From Deltaproteobacteria bacterium (lineage in GTDB: Bacteria; Myxococcota_C; UBA6777), in contig SBHC01000083.1 in assembly GCA_006226375.1 (NCBI GenBank), positions 45,917-109,916 of the forward strand: DNA of 64,000 nucleotides, in the 5' to 3' direction. The notes beneath the pieces are model-generated. The model was not told the origin of the DNA. It did no database searches and was given only the letters and a program-made list of their open reading frames with translations. The translations under genes and the position numbers were made by a program. Shown piece by piece: positions 38,359-47,139 of this stretch; within the stretch, counting starts at the first letter, position 1; the number at the start of each line of letters is the position of its first letter.

Positions 38359-38501
38359 CATGAGCCTTGTGTTCTCGTGATCATTACGAAGGAATTGGAC
38401 TAGTAGGAAGATGCTTCAAGATGGGGGCAAAGCCCAAAGATTGCAACCGTTGAAGGGAGAGTTTGGAAGAGAAGATGGGGAAGGAAGGGGAGCGGGGAAG
38501 A

Positions 38502-39191
38502 TTACTGGATCTTGTTGTCGATGATCTTCCAGTTTTCTTCGGGGTACGCTCGCATACGGCCTTCTTCCACCGCGCGCTTGGCGTGCTTTTCGGTGGTGCC
38601 AAACACCCAGTCCCAGAACCCAGTGCTTACACCGAAGCAAGCGTCGGGGTACTTGTAGTGGTGAAGCAAGTGACGTTTGCGCTGCGCCCGGCCGATCGGG
38701 GAGCGTGGCTTGAGGTGGTGTGTGGCGTAGTGGACGAAGTCGTAGTAGAGGTAGCCAGAGATACCACCAGCCAGGAACGGAACACCTTGCCAGTAACCGA
38801 GAGCCATAACAAAGACGCTGCCGAAGAGGACAATGACCCAGAACGCGAACAGGGGTGGGATCACCAACCGGTCGGTGTCGTTGGGAAACTGGTGGTGAAT
38901 GCCGTGGATCAGCTTCATCACCTTTTTGCCAGCTTCGGACTTGGCTTCGTAGTGAAAAATGATGCGGTGGAGGAAGTACTCCAGCAACGTCCAGAACATA
39001 ACACCGCCGCCCCACAAACCGAGAGCTACCGGCCAGGAGTAGGGAGCCTTGAGAAAGGCGTAGATCATCAACGCCAACACAAGGGGGATGTAGATCAGGA
39101 AAGGTTCGGAAACATGGGCGCGGGTAATGCGCTCCATGAAGTCGCTATCGTACAATCGAGTCGGGTCGTCTTTCGCAACTTTTCTGGGCAT
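38502..39191 (-). CDS. Fatty acid hydroxylase superfamily protein (FA2H-like)
   Basis: Integral membrane di-iron enzyme of 229 residues with four hydrophobic helices. All histidine boxes are present: EYFLHRIIFH, HGIHHQFPND, DFVHYATHH and KRHLLHHY. The order and the HHQFPNDTDRLVIPP segment resemble fatty acid 2-hydroxylases (FA2H/Scs7) more than sterol desaturases. Expected role is 2-hydroxylation of acyl chains in membrane lipids or sphingolipids; substrate inferred. Interesting because some Deltaproteobacteria make sphingolipids, but no serine palmitoyltransferase gene is in view. Confidence 0.88.
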   Translation of the reverse strand: MPRKVAKDDPTRLYDSDFMERITRAHVSEPFLIYIPLVLALMIYAFLKAPYSWPVALGLWGGGVMFWTLLEYFLHRIIFHYEAKSEAGKKVMKLIHGIHHQFPNDTDRLVIPPLFAFWVIVLFGSVFVMALGYWQGVPFLAGGISGYLYYDFVHYATHHLKPRSPIGRAQRKRHLLHHYKYPDACFGVSTGFWDWVFGTTEKHAKRAVEEGRMRAYPEENWKIIDNKIQ

Positions 39192-39312
39192 CTGCTTTCT
39201 CGTTACACAAGGGAGCGGGGGGGTTAGAGTTTCGAGTGCTAGACCTGCGCTCCAAGGTCAACTTTGAATGGCGCGCAAACTAGCACAACTTGGTGGAAAG
39301 TGCAATGTTTTC

Positions 39313-40419
39313 CTACTTGTTGAGCATAGCCCACTCGGAGTAACCCATGCGTCGAATCTTGGTGGTCTTTCCGCCCTTTTTCATGGTCAGAGTAAACTCT
39401 GCCTGGTAACGGAAGATCCAAGGGTTGGCAATCAAGGCTCGTAGGAGCACACGAAGGACCGGGTTGAACTGGCTCATCACGTCCATCTTGTCAAACAGCT
39501 TTTTGTGCTTGATCACCAACTTCACGGACGTTCCATCCTTCTTGCCGCGGAACACTACATACTGGGGGACCATGTAACCGGAGTCTTTGTCTTTGATGCG
39601 GCGACGCGCCGACAGCTTCAGGTGACGATGGTCTCCGCGGAAGATCCACTTGTCTCCCTGTGCGATGGCAAGGCCTGGAACGCTTCGGGGGCGCCACTTG
39701 GTCGCGGGCAGCAACTGAGCCGCGAGAATCGTATAGTCTTTGGAAATCATTCGACCTGCGTACCAACGTCGAGAGACGTGGTGAGGCATAATGTTTTGCC
39801 ATCCATGATCGGAGTAGCCGACGCCCTTGAAGGGAATCTTCTTGTTGTCTATCTTGATGAACCCTTTGACCGCGAGTCGAGGGGCGAAGGTCAGTCCGAT
39901 GAACTTCTTGCTGCCGAAGCGAATGGGTCCGTTGGTAAAACGGAAGCCGGGGAGAGTCTTCTTCAAGCGAAGGTTGACACCCCATTTGCCAAACTTGGCG
40001 ATGAATCGCCCGTTCTTGCCTCGAAAGCGAAACACATGAAGGTTGGGCACCCAAACCAGTAGCTTGTTTTTCTTGAAGTTGTACTTGCCCTCTGAGTATT
40101 CGACCATCTTGTGGATGACTTTACCCTTTGGAGTACGGAGGGTCAGCTGGACGCCCAAACGAGCGCCGCCGATGATCTTGGTGACAACCATCAGGCCATA
40201 CACCACGTAACCTTGCTTGTTCCAGGCCCACATGTTCCAACTTTGGGTGTAGGCGCGGTTGTTGCCGGGGCGAACCGACAGCTCTTTTTCTTGGATCTTC
40301 TTGGACTTGGCTTTGTCAGGAGCAAATTTCAGCTTACGAGCCGCATCAGCGGGGCTTTGTGTAAACAAGACAAAAAGGCTCAACAACGTGCCCAACCATA
40401 CGAGGGATTTGAGTCTCAT
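39313..40419 (-). CDS. Exported lipocalin-like protein (AttH/CrtC/Svf1 type)
   Basis: Protein of 368 residues with a signal peptide ending ADAA near residue 27. The remainder is beta-rich with many Lys-Gly turns. A segment near the middle (FKGVGYSDHGWQNIMP, then SRRWYAGRM) resembles the conserved DH-W signature of AttH/CrtC and Svf1 proteins, a double-lipocalin family with hydrophobic ligands that includes carotenoid hydratases. No carotenoid genes are nearby, so an enzymatic role is unlikely; binding of lipid in the periplasm is a guess. ATG 40419 is chosen because GGAGA is then six bases upstream, while ATG 40425 abuts it. Confidence 0.7.
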   Translation of the reverse strand: MRLKSLVWLGTLLSLFVLFTQSPADAARKLKFAPDKAKSKKIQEKELSVRPGNNRAYTQSWNMWAWNKQGYVVYGLMVVTKIIGGARLGVQLTLRTPKGKVIHKMVEYSEGKYNFKKNKLLVWVPNLHVFRFRGKNGRFIAKFGKWGVNLRLKKTLPGFRFTNGPIRFGSKKFIGLTFAPRLAVKGFIKIDNKKIPFKGVGYSDHGWQNIMPHHVSRRWYAGRMISKDYTILAAQLLPATKWRPRSVPGLAIAQGDKWIFRGDHRHLKLSARRRIKDKDSGYMVPQYVVFRGKKDGTSVKLVIKHKKLFDKMDVMSQFNPVLRVLLRALIANPWIFRYQAEFTLTMKKGGKTTKIRRMGYSEWAMLNK

Positions 40420-40808
40420 CTGCATTCTCCTTGTCGTCGAGTGTTGTGGGGGTCATCCCTTCTGGGAACAAACCGTTTGCACCCGAGAGTGTATTATTTT
40501 GATTTGGTGTGCAAAAAATACACCGAAAAAGTGGGTGGAAGTCGTTCTAACCTGCAATCGCAGGCAGTTGAGGGAAATAGAGTCGGAGTCGAACGGATGC
40601 GAATGGTGCGAATGGAGTCTTAACACTCCGTAGCTGAGGGTAAATCGCCACAGTCTTCTGCAAGTGGTTGCATTCTGACTCCCTTAGACTGCGAAGTGGG
40701 ACAGGCTATTCAAGCTTCCCTATTCTTCGTTCGAACGTTTCGATGTCTGTGGCAAAACGAAGACGCTGTTTCTTGCGTGCATCGTTTGCAACAGAGAGGA
40801 GTGTGTTG
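40420..40808. other. Intergenic region upstream of the lipocalin-like gene
   Basis: About 390 bases with no convincing gene. It contains an AT-rich stretch with a short inverted repeat, GGTGT...ACACC, at about 40505-40525, but no promoter hexamers I would defend. Confidence 0.4.
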
Positions 40809-42320
40809 CTAATTCCCCGAAGTGGGTGGAGGGATAATATGACGGTGTTGAGGGAACTGCTGCAAAAGTTGGTACAACACACGATTGGTTGCGGATTCAT
40901 CCAGCTTGCTGATGGGTACCATGCGTTCGTTGGGATGCAGCCGGAAGCGCTCCAACTCTGAGCCGCTGGGTGCGACCCCAAGTTGTGTAAGCATCACAAC
41001 GTGGGGGACCATGTGCCTGGCCAAAAGCTGTTGGCGAAGCTCTTGCGCGTAAAGGACTTCGGCTTCGTGAGAGGCGTCGACAAAGAACAGGAAGGCATCC
41101 ACAGAGCCGCCTATTTTGTTCAGCAGGGGCTCCAACTTCTCCACATTGAGCAAACCATAAAACAGCAGCAAAGATTCGTTGGGGAGAGGAATCCGGGCCA
41201 GCTCTGATTTGGGGAGATAGGGGATGTGAACCGAAGTGTTGCGAGGCACCTTCATCGACATTTGTTGGGAAAGCTGCTGCAGCGAGAAGATCCAGTCTTC
41301 CTTCCACTGGCCGCGAAGCCCCAAGGTCACTATCCGCGAGATGTGAAGTGGGGATTCGGCTTGGGCTGGGTTGGGCGGCGTCTCTTGCGATGGAGACAGC
41401 AGCGAATACAGTGGGTTGTGTGTGGTAAGCACGCCCAGATACAAGAGGTACCGGAGCAAAACCTTGGCCTGGTGTGCGTTCCCCGGGCAGCTACCGAAGT
41501 AGTGGGAGAGTGGTACGTTGCGATCCAGCGACAGAAGCCATTGGCGCCAGTTAGGTGCAAGGTCGAGTGTGGTCAGCGTCTCTTGGTGATGGGGGTGGAT
41601 GTGCAGGCACAGATCATCAGGTAGATCCGGAGTCAGCGTCGCCAACAACTCCAAAATCGGGTCGTTCTGGTCTCCTAGTGAGGGAGTCACCTTGTGGAAG
41701 GGTGTTGGATTGGACTCTGCTGAGCCCGGAATCATCGAGAGAACAGTCTGTTGAAGAGCTGATGCTGGTGAAGGCCAGGGGAGAGCCTCCAAGGTCAACG
41801 GTGTGGGGTTTTGGGGGGGAGGTGGACCCAAACACAAGAGCTTCAGCCGCTTGTCATGGGGCTTGTTTGCTTCTCCGGCAAACACGGTGGGAGGGAGAGT
41901 CGTCAGGTTGTTGCTGGTTGTTACCAACACGGAAGGATTGAACTGTGCGATGAGATCCGGGAGTTCGTAAGGATAACACACTGACCAGATTGGCAATCCC
42001 AGGGGTTGAAGGCTCTCCCGAAGTTGGGCCAACTGTTGGGGGTCTTGGACCAAAAACCACAGCGGCGCGCTCTGAGATGTCTGCTTCTCGGACCCATCGT
42101 ACACCAGAAACAGACCATCGTCCCAGTTGTTGATGTCGGCCAGGACGTTGGCGGTGTTGTGGTGCTCGTGGGCGACTTGTTGGAGTTGTCCGCCTTGGAT
42201 GTGAAGGGTGGCTGCTTGTGTGGGAGATTGAAACTCAAGGAGAGCATCTTCTCCTCGTTGCATTGTGCTTTCAAGCAGATCATACAGTCGACCTTGGCCG
42301 AGCTTCCCAATCAGTGGCAT
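40809..42320 (-). CDS. DUF4388 domain protein with C-terminal GTPase-like region
   Basis: Cytoplasmic protein of 503 residues. The N-terminus (LIGKLGQGRLYDLLEST, then ALLEFQSPTQAATLHIQGG) matches DUF4388/PATAN-type domains common in Myxococcota signalling proteins. A central region of about 200 residues is Pro/Leu-rich. The C-terminal 150 residues follow the strand-helix order of a small GTPase (DAFLFFVDASHEAEV, VPHVVMLTQLGV), but I see no P-loop GKS and the NKxD position reads TQLG, so nucleotide binding is doubtful. It may be a signalling adaptor for polarity or motility systems; this is inference. Confidence 0.65.
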   Translation of the reverse strand: MPLIGKLGQGRLYDLLESTMQRGEDALLEFQSPTQAATLHIQGGQLQQVAHEHHNTANVLADINNWDDGLFLVYDGSEKQTSQSAPLWFLVQDPQQLAQLRESLQPLGLPIWSVCYPYELPDLIAQFNPSVLVTTSNNLTTLPPTVFAGEANKPHDKRLKLLCLGPPPPQNPTPLTLEALPWPSPASALQQTVLSMIPGSAESNPTPFHKVTPSLGDQNDPILELLATLTPDLPDDLCLHIHPHHQETLTTLDLAPNWRQWLLSLDRNVPLSHYFGSCPGNAHQAKVLLRYLLYLGVLTTHNPLYSLLSPSQETPPNPAQAESPLHISRIVTLGLRGQWKEDWIFSLQQLSQQMSMKVPRNTSVHIPYLPKSELARIPLPNESLLLFYGLLNVEKLEPLLNKIGGSVDAFLFFVDASHEAEVLYAQELRQQLLARHMVPHVVMLTQLGVAPSGSELERFRLHPNERMVPISKLDESATNRVLYQLLQQFPQHRHIIPPPTSGN

Positions 42321-42432
42321 GTATCTGTCTCGCTAGTGTGAGTCAACATGAGAGTGGCAGTGGCAGGGAGTTCGCGCCATCGCTCTTTGCGAGGCGCGAA
42401 GGACTCTTTTGTATGCGGTACGGATTGGTTTT

Positions 42433-42885
42433 CTAGAGACGGTGCTCTTTGAAGGCTTTTGCGATCCTATGATAGGCCGCGGTCAGGCGTTGGCTGGTGT
42501 GGGTGGCATCAGCCTGTTGCTGTGGCGTGTCCATGTGTCGATCAGGGTGATGTTCTTTGAGAAGGTCGCGCCACTTCTCTTTGACTTCCTGAAGCTCCGT
42601 TCCGTACGGCAAACCAAGGGTCTGATAAGCGGTCTCAAGTTCTGGGTCCTGCCCCAGCAGAATTCTCCACTGTCCCATGGACATACGGAGTTCTTCTTCC
42701 AGCCAGCGCAACACCTCATTCGAGACTTGGGTGCGCAGGCGGGAGCCTCGATCACGCATCTCGTCTCGTACGTTACGGAGGTGAGGAGAGATGTGCTCCC
42801 ACTCTCTCTCGACTTCTTCCCAAAGAAGGGAACTTTGTTGACGCGCCGCCCGGTAAATCCGTCGACCCAATCGTAGGACGTTCAT
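42433..42885 (-). CDS. J-domain (DnaJ-like) protein
   Basis: Protein of 150 residues. The N-terminal 80 residues are a charged helix, and the C-terminal 70 form a J domain: TAYQTLGLPYGTELQEVKEKWRDLLKEHHPDRH contains the HPD tripeptide needed to stimulate Hsp70 ATPase, then AYHRIAKAFKEHRL. No Gly/Phe or zinc region, so it is a class III J protein that targets DnaK to specific clients. ATG 42885 follows GGGGGA; an upstream TTG at 42897 is possible. Confidence 0.85.
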   Translation of the reverse strand: MNVLRLGRRIYRAARQQSSLLWEEVEREWEHISPHLRNVRDEMRDRGSRLRTQVSNEVLRWLEEELRMSMGQWRILLGQDPELETAYQTLGLPYGTELQEVKEKWRDLLKEHHPDRHMDTPQQQADATHTSQRLTAAYHRIAKAFKEHRL

Positions 42886-42982
42886 TCGGTCCCCCAAATT
42901 CAGACCAATTTACTCTTTCATGTTAGACCACAAAACTCCGGTGGGTACAAGGAAAAAAGCGGAGAGCCGCAGAAAGCAGAGA

Positions 42983-43618
42983 CTACGACCGCTGTTGCCG
43001 TTGAGGACCAGGAAGAAGCTGGAGGTCTTTCGGACGGACCGCTTCTCCCAAGAACAATTCCCACTGGGCACCCCAATCCTCGGCGATGACAATTTGGAGT
43101 TGTGATGATTCTTCGTAGGTATAGTAACGAAATCTCTCTTCCGTCTCAACGATTTCTGCTTGGCCCGCCGACGTCAGGGTGAAAGATGTTTGTCGGTAGG
43201 TGAGCTTCTCGGGAGGAGGGTAGCTGAGGTTCAGATCCAAGACTGGTGTGAGCCAGAACGTCTCTTCCTGTTCGTCGTTGACAGAGAGAATCGCGAGGTC
43301 TTCGCCGTCTTCCAGGGTGTAGTCAATCCATTCCCAAGAATCTTCCCGAACGGTGCGTCTCTCTGCCACCAGAAAGTCCTGATCGTGGTGTATCACGATG
43401 TCCCCAGGCTCCAAGTGAAGCAAATCAAAAGGCGGCGGCTCAGGAGGAGTGTCATCCTTGGGTTTTTCGGAGCGTCTGCGTCGTCCTCGTCCTGGGAGAG
43501 CGCGGGGTTCCATGTAGGATGGAAGAGAGCGTTGCCGAGGTCGGCCTCCCCATGGATAGAAATTGTAAAACAAATAGATCGTGGTTCCTGCAGCCAGCAG
43601 GTAAATCAACAGCAACAT
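42983..43618 (-). CDS. DUF4178 family protein with N-terminal membrane helix
   Basis: Protein of 211 residues. Residues 1-20 are a membrane anchor, followed by an Arg/Pro-rich linker. From about residue 65 the sequence matches DUF4178: LEPGDIVIHHDQDFLVAERR, WEWIDYTLEDGEDLAILSV, FWLTPVLDL and the closing YYTYEESSQLQIVIAEDWG. The family is beta-rich and often encoded with membrane-stress or polyamine-related genes; its function is unknown. It lies 98 bases upstream of the J-domain gene on the same strand, so the two may be co-transcribed. Confidence 0.72.
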   Translation of the reverse strand: MLLLIYLLAAGTTIYLFYNFYPWGGRPRQRSLPSYMEPRALPGRGRRRRSEKPKDDTPPEPPPFDLLHLEPGDIVIHHDQDFLVAERRTVREDSWEWIDYTLEDGEDLAILSVNDEQEETFWLTPVLDLNLSYPPPEKLTYRQTSFTLTSAGQAEIVETEERFRYYTYEESSQLQIVIAEDWGAQWELFLGEAVRPKDLQLLPGPQRQQRS

Positions 43619-43740
43619 GGACTTCTTCTTTCAACAAGGCTGTCAGCCCCGCGTTTCAGGCGTTTCGTGTATAGAGCGGAGTGAAACGGGCAGGCAGACA
43701 GGGTTGGGGCGATAGGTCACTGCTCGTTGGGCCAAAGCTG

Positions 43741-46332
43741 TCAGTTGTTCGTGACGCTCACCGTGTAAGAGCCTGTGCTCCGGGAGCGGTCCGACGTCGC
43801 TGGCCGAATCTGAATCTCATACGTCCCAGGCGCAAGGTTGCGGATGATGCGGCAGTTCCGACCGATTCCCGAGTCGTCGTTGACGACAATCTTCTGAAAG
43901 CTTTGGGTGAAGAGTGTGCACTTCGGATCAAGAAATCCTTTGGTCTCAATCCTGTAGCGCCCTGGCTTTTTGACCTCAAAGCGAAAGCGTCCGATGCTTT
44001 GTGGGGTCATTTGGGCCGGAAGAGTTGTGCCAATCTTAATGGATTTGACAGGCGTTTTCTGCACATCAAACAATACTTCGTACACTCGGGCGTATTGTCC
44101 AGAACTTCTTCGCCGCTTGTAGAGCCGGACCTCCAAAAAGTGCAGCCCAGGCGAGAGGTTCTCGATCACCTGACAGTTCTTGTCGTTGCCTCCTCGATCG
44201 TCGTTGCTTCCTACCACGCGGCTCTGTTCGTTGCGCAAGGTGCATTTGGTGTCGAGTCGGCCAAATGTGCGGACAACGTACAGCCCTGGTTGGTTCACCT
44301 GGAACCGGAAGAAGCTTGTGTAGCGAGGAGGTTGAAGCTGGCTCAGCTGTTTCTTGCCCTGCTGAAGCGTGTTGAGCGGGAGTCGATCGACCTGGAGTTG
44401 TATCTTGCCTCGATCTTTGCGGTACAGCCAGACTTGTACAGGGTAGATTCCCGGCGTAAGGAACTGGGCGAGGAAGCAGTTCTTGTCGGTGCCGCTGTCA
44501 TCATCGTCGGCGATCTTGTTCCAATCCTGGTTGAGGATGCTGCACTTGGTGTCGAGCTTGCTCTCTGTTCGGATGGAGAACAAGCCTGCTTTCTTCACTC
44601 GAAGCAAGTGGGTTAGTCGCTGCTTGCGGTACTTGAGCGCCACGGTGAGGGGCTTTCCATAAGGAAGCCAGGGAACCTCTTGGGCCTTGCGCTGGACCCA
44701 GAAGATCCCGCTCCGTCGGCCTGTGATCTTAACTCTCATCCTGTAGCGACCAGGAGGAAGCCAGCGGTTGATCTTGCAGTTGTAGTCACGACCGTCGTCG
44801 TCGTCCCGGGCGATGCGCTGGTTGTTCTCGTTGAACAGTGTGCAGTGGGTGTCCAACTGGCCGCGAGTCTCTAGCACCAAGAGTTGGTGTTGCTTAAGCT
44901 CAAACTGAAACGCGCGACGAAAGCCCGGTGACACCGGCCCAATCAATCGTGGTCGCTTGTTCCGAAGGATGTTTCCTTTGGGTGACTTGTACTCAATCAC
45001 CTGGAGGGTATAGGGCGTATCTTCTCGGGTGATCGGATACACCTGGAGAAAGTATTTGCCTTCAAACAAGTTGGCAAACAGCAAACAGCGGTTGGGCTCC
45101 GAGAGGTTCATCACGGCCAGGTTGCGCTGGCTGTCGTTGTCGGCGCTGTTTAGCGAACAACGAAGCTTTCGGCCTCTGACTTCAATCTGATACAGCCGGG
45201 CTTGTTTGACGTGAATCCGGTACAATTGCATTGGCTGCTGGAAGTCTGGGGTGATCTCTTGTTTGCCCTGCGAGCCAATCTCTTTGTAGTTTTGTTGGCG
45301 CATGCTGACCTGATAGACGCCGCCGTTTCCTCGTCGCAGTTTCACGCGGAGGTAGTACGTGCCAGCCTTGAACTGGCCGGTTATCTTACAGTTGCGCCCG
45401 TTTCTGGCGTTCTTCTCTCCGACGATGGGGTGCCCCAAGACATCTTCGAGGGTGCAAGACAGGTACTGACGTCCGTACGTTTCGATGATGTGGCGGTGGT
45501 TTCCATCCAGCTTCAACCGGAAGATGTCAAACAGCTTGGGCTGCAGGTAGCCTTCTCGGACTTTGTCGCTGGGAAGCTCTTGCATCCGGATCTGTTGGAA
45601 GGCCAAACGGTAGTTGACGCCAGGCTGATCGCTTCGCAGCTCAAAGGTGTAGTCTCCCGACTTCAGCCATTGACCTACTGTGCATGAGCCATAGGGTTGT
45701 CGGTAGAGAGGAGCCGAGAGCCACTCGCGGTTGGATTTGCGCAACACACACTGAAGCAAGCCCTTGCCTCGAACGCGAAACTGAACCAGTCGAGGCGCGC
45801 GGAGCCGAAACGAGAAGCGATGGCGGTCGCCCAGTTTGTCGAGCCGTGACTCGAAGACCTTGTCTTGGGGTAGCTTCTTCTTCAGCACTCGGCCATCACG
45901 GACCGGACGAAGCGCGACGTGAAACGGCTGGCGTCCATCCACACGTACCTTAAATCGATAGTGTCCCGGTGGGAACGCCCAGTAGATCCGACAGTTCTCG
46001 CCTTCTCCGCCGATGTCGCGAACAACAAGGAAGCGCTCTTTCTTGCCCTGTCCTTGGACAAGAGCGCAGAGGGTGTCTACGTTGCCCAAGGTCTCGAACT
46101 TGTAGAGCCCTTCCCGCGTGACGGTGGCGTCAAAGCGGTAAACCACCGCTTCGTTGTCAGCGATTTGGACCTTGCGTTTTTGATCGACAGAGAGGGAGTA
46201 GACTTTCTCTTCGGGCCCTGCAGGAAGCTGTGGGGCTGGGCTCAACGGTGTGGGGAGTGGACATCCTGTCACCAAGAGCATCAAACAGAGGCTTGCAAGG
46301 AATGCAAAGAAACACCGGGTGTTTCGTCTCAT
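43741..46332 (-). CDS. Lipoprotein with eight PPC-like beta-sandwich repeats
   Basis: Lipoprotein of 863 residues with lipobox LLVTGC (Cys24) followed by a Pro-rich spacer. Eight repeats of about 100 residues follow. Each has a strand such as GLYSIRT, then LDTKC, a loop (DDDSG or variant), NC and then LPPGxYxxxV. These resemble pre-peptidase C-terminal (PPC) domains. Every repeat has two Cys in equivalent positions, about 20-25 residues apart, predicted to form a disulphide. The acidic DDDSG loop, a possible calcium site, is clear in repeats 5-8. No catalytic domain is present, so a cell-surface binding or structural role is inferred. ATG 46332 places the signal peptide correctly; longer starts exist. 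Confidence 0.82.
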   Translation of the reverse strand: MRRNTRCFFAFLASLCLMLLVTGCPLPTPLSPAPQLPAGPEEKVYSLSVDQKRKVQIADNEAVVYRFDATVTREGLYKFETLGNVDTLCALVQGQGKKERFLVVRDIGGEGENCRIYWAFPPGHYRFKVRVDGRQPFHVALRPVRDGRVLKKKLPQDKVFESRLDKLGDRHRFSFRLRAPRLVQFRVRGKGLLQCVLRKSNREWLSAPLYRQPYGSCTVGQWLKSGDYTFELRSDQPGVNYRLAFQQIRMQELPSDKVREGYLQPKLFDIFRLKLDGNHRHIIETYGRQYLSCTLEDVLGHPIVGEKNARNGRNCKITGQFKAGTYYLRVKLRRGNGGVYQVSMRQQNYKEIGSQGKQEITPDFQQPMQLYRIHVKQARLYQIEVRGRKLRCSLNSADNDSQRNLAVMNLSEPNRCLLFANLFEGKYFLQVYPITREDTPYTLQVIEYKSPKGNILRNKRPRLIGPVSPGFRRAFQFELKQHQLLVLETRGQLDTHCTLFNENNQRIARDDDDGRDYNCKINRWLPPGRYRMRVKITGRRSGIFWVQRKAQEVPWLPYGKPLTVALKYRKQRLTHLLRVKKAGLFSIRTESKLDTKCSILNQDWNKIADDDDSGTDKNCFLAQFLTPGIYPVQVWLYRKDRGKIQLQVDRLPLNTLQQGKKQLSQLQPPRYTSFFRFQVNQPGLYVVRTFGRLDTKCTLRNEQSRVVGSNDDRGGNDKNCQVIENLSPGLHFLEVRLYKRRRSSGQYARVYEVLFDVQKTPVKSIKIGTTLPAQMTPQSIGRFRFEVKKPGRYRIETKGFLDPKCTLFTQSFQKIVVNDDSGIGRNCRIIRNLAPGTYEIQIRPATSDRSRSTGSYTVSVTNN

Positions 46333-46567
46333 AGGGGCTGATCCCATGGCTAGAGAAGTGGTGATGTTTGTTACGCAAAGCTCGTCTTGGCCTTGCCACC
46401 GAAGCGACAGCCAACACAGAGCCACCTTGCGATTATGTGTCTTGTACGCTAAATCTTCAAGGGGTTCCGGTTTTTAGCCTCAACATTCTTGGCCCCTTGG
46501 TCTGGGCCTTGATTCTGGTGGAAACAACGCTCGGGTCTGTGCTTTTGGATTGCAGACTTGGGACTCT

Positions 46568-47083
46568 ATGGATGATCAGGGACAACGGTTGATGGGTAGC
46601 GGGGACAAGCGACACCGTGAACAAACGGACCGACCAGCAGAAGAGCCGGAGGCTTTGGAACCCAACGCACCTGATGGCGAAGATTTGACCTGGCAAGAGG
46701 AGTGGGGAGACACCGAGCAAGCTAACTTTATGCTTTCTCTCCCGTCTCTGGCTCCGTACCCCGATGAAGACGAGGACAATGCAGTGGAAGATGCGACGGT
46801 CCGTCTGGACGAAGAATTTGGCGAAGAGAGCGAGCTGGAGGAGGACGCGACCTCGTTGGAAACTCTCTTTGAAGACATCGAAGAGATTGTCCATCACTTG
46901 GAGACCGAAGAAGTCTCTTTGGAGGAGTCGTTGCGCTTGTTTGAGCAAGGGATTCGGTTTTGTCGCGAAGCCACCCGTCGGCTCGACGAAGCAGAAGGTG
47001 TGATTGAACGTCTTCTTCGTGACCCAGAGACGGGAGAAGATGAGATTGTGCCCTGGCAAGAGGGTTCTTCCAAATCAACCTGA
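46568..47083 (+). CDS. xseB: Exodeoxyribonuclease VII small subunit with acidic N-terminal extension
   Basis: Protein of 171 residues. The last 70 residues are XseB: LETLFEDIEEIVHHLETEE, then VSLEESLRLFEQGIRF, then CREATRRLDEAE. XseB binds XseA to form exonuclease VII, which degrades single-stranded DNA. Standard XseB is about 80 residues; here an acidic Glu/Asp-rich extension of about 100 residues precedes it. xseA is not in the window. It lies 56 bases upstream of gpmI on the same strand and may share its transcript. Confidence 0.88.
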   Translation: MDDQGQRLMGSGDKRHREQTDRPAEEPEALEPNAPDGEDLTWQEEWGDTEQANFMLSLPSLAPYPDEDEDNAVEDATVRLDEEFGEESELEEDATSLETLFEDIEEIVHHLETEEVSLEESLRLFEQGIRFCREATRRLDEAEGVIERLLRDPETGEDEIVPWQEGSSKST

Positions 47084-47139
47084 TCATGATCGAGCAAAAC
47101 ACGAGAAACTTGGTGTTGTCGTAAACAGAGGATAGAGGC

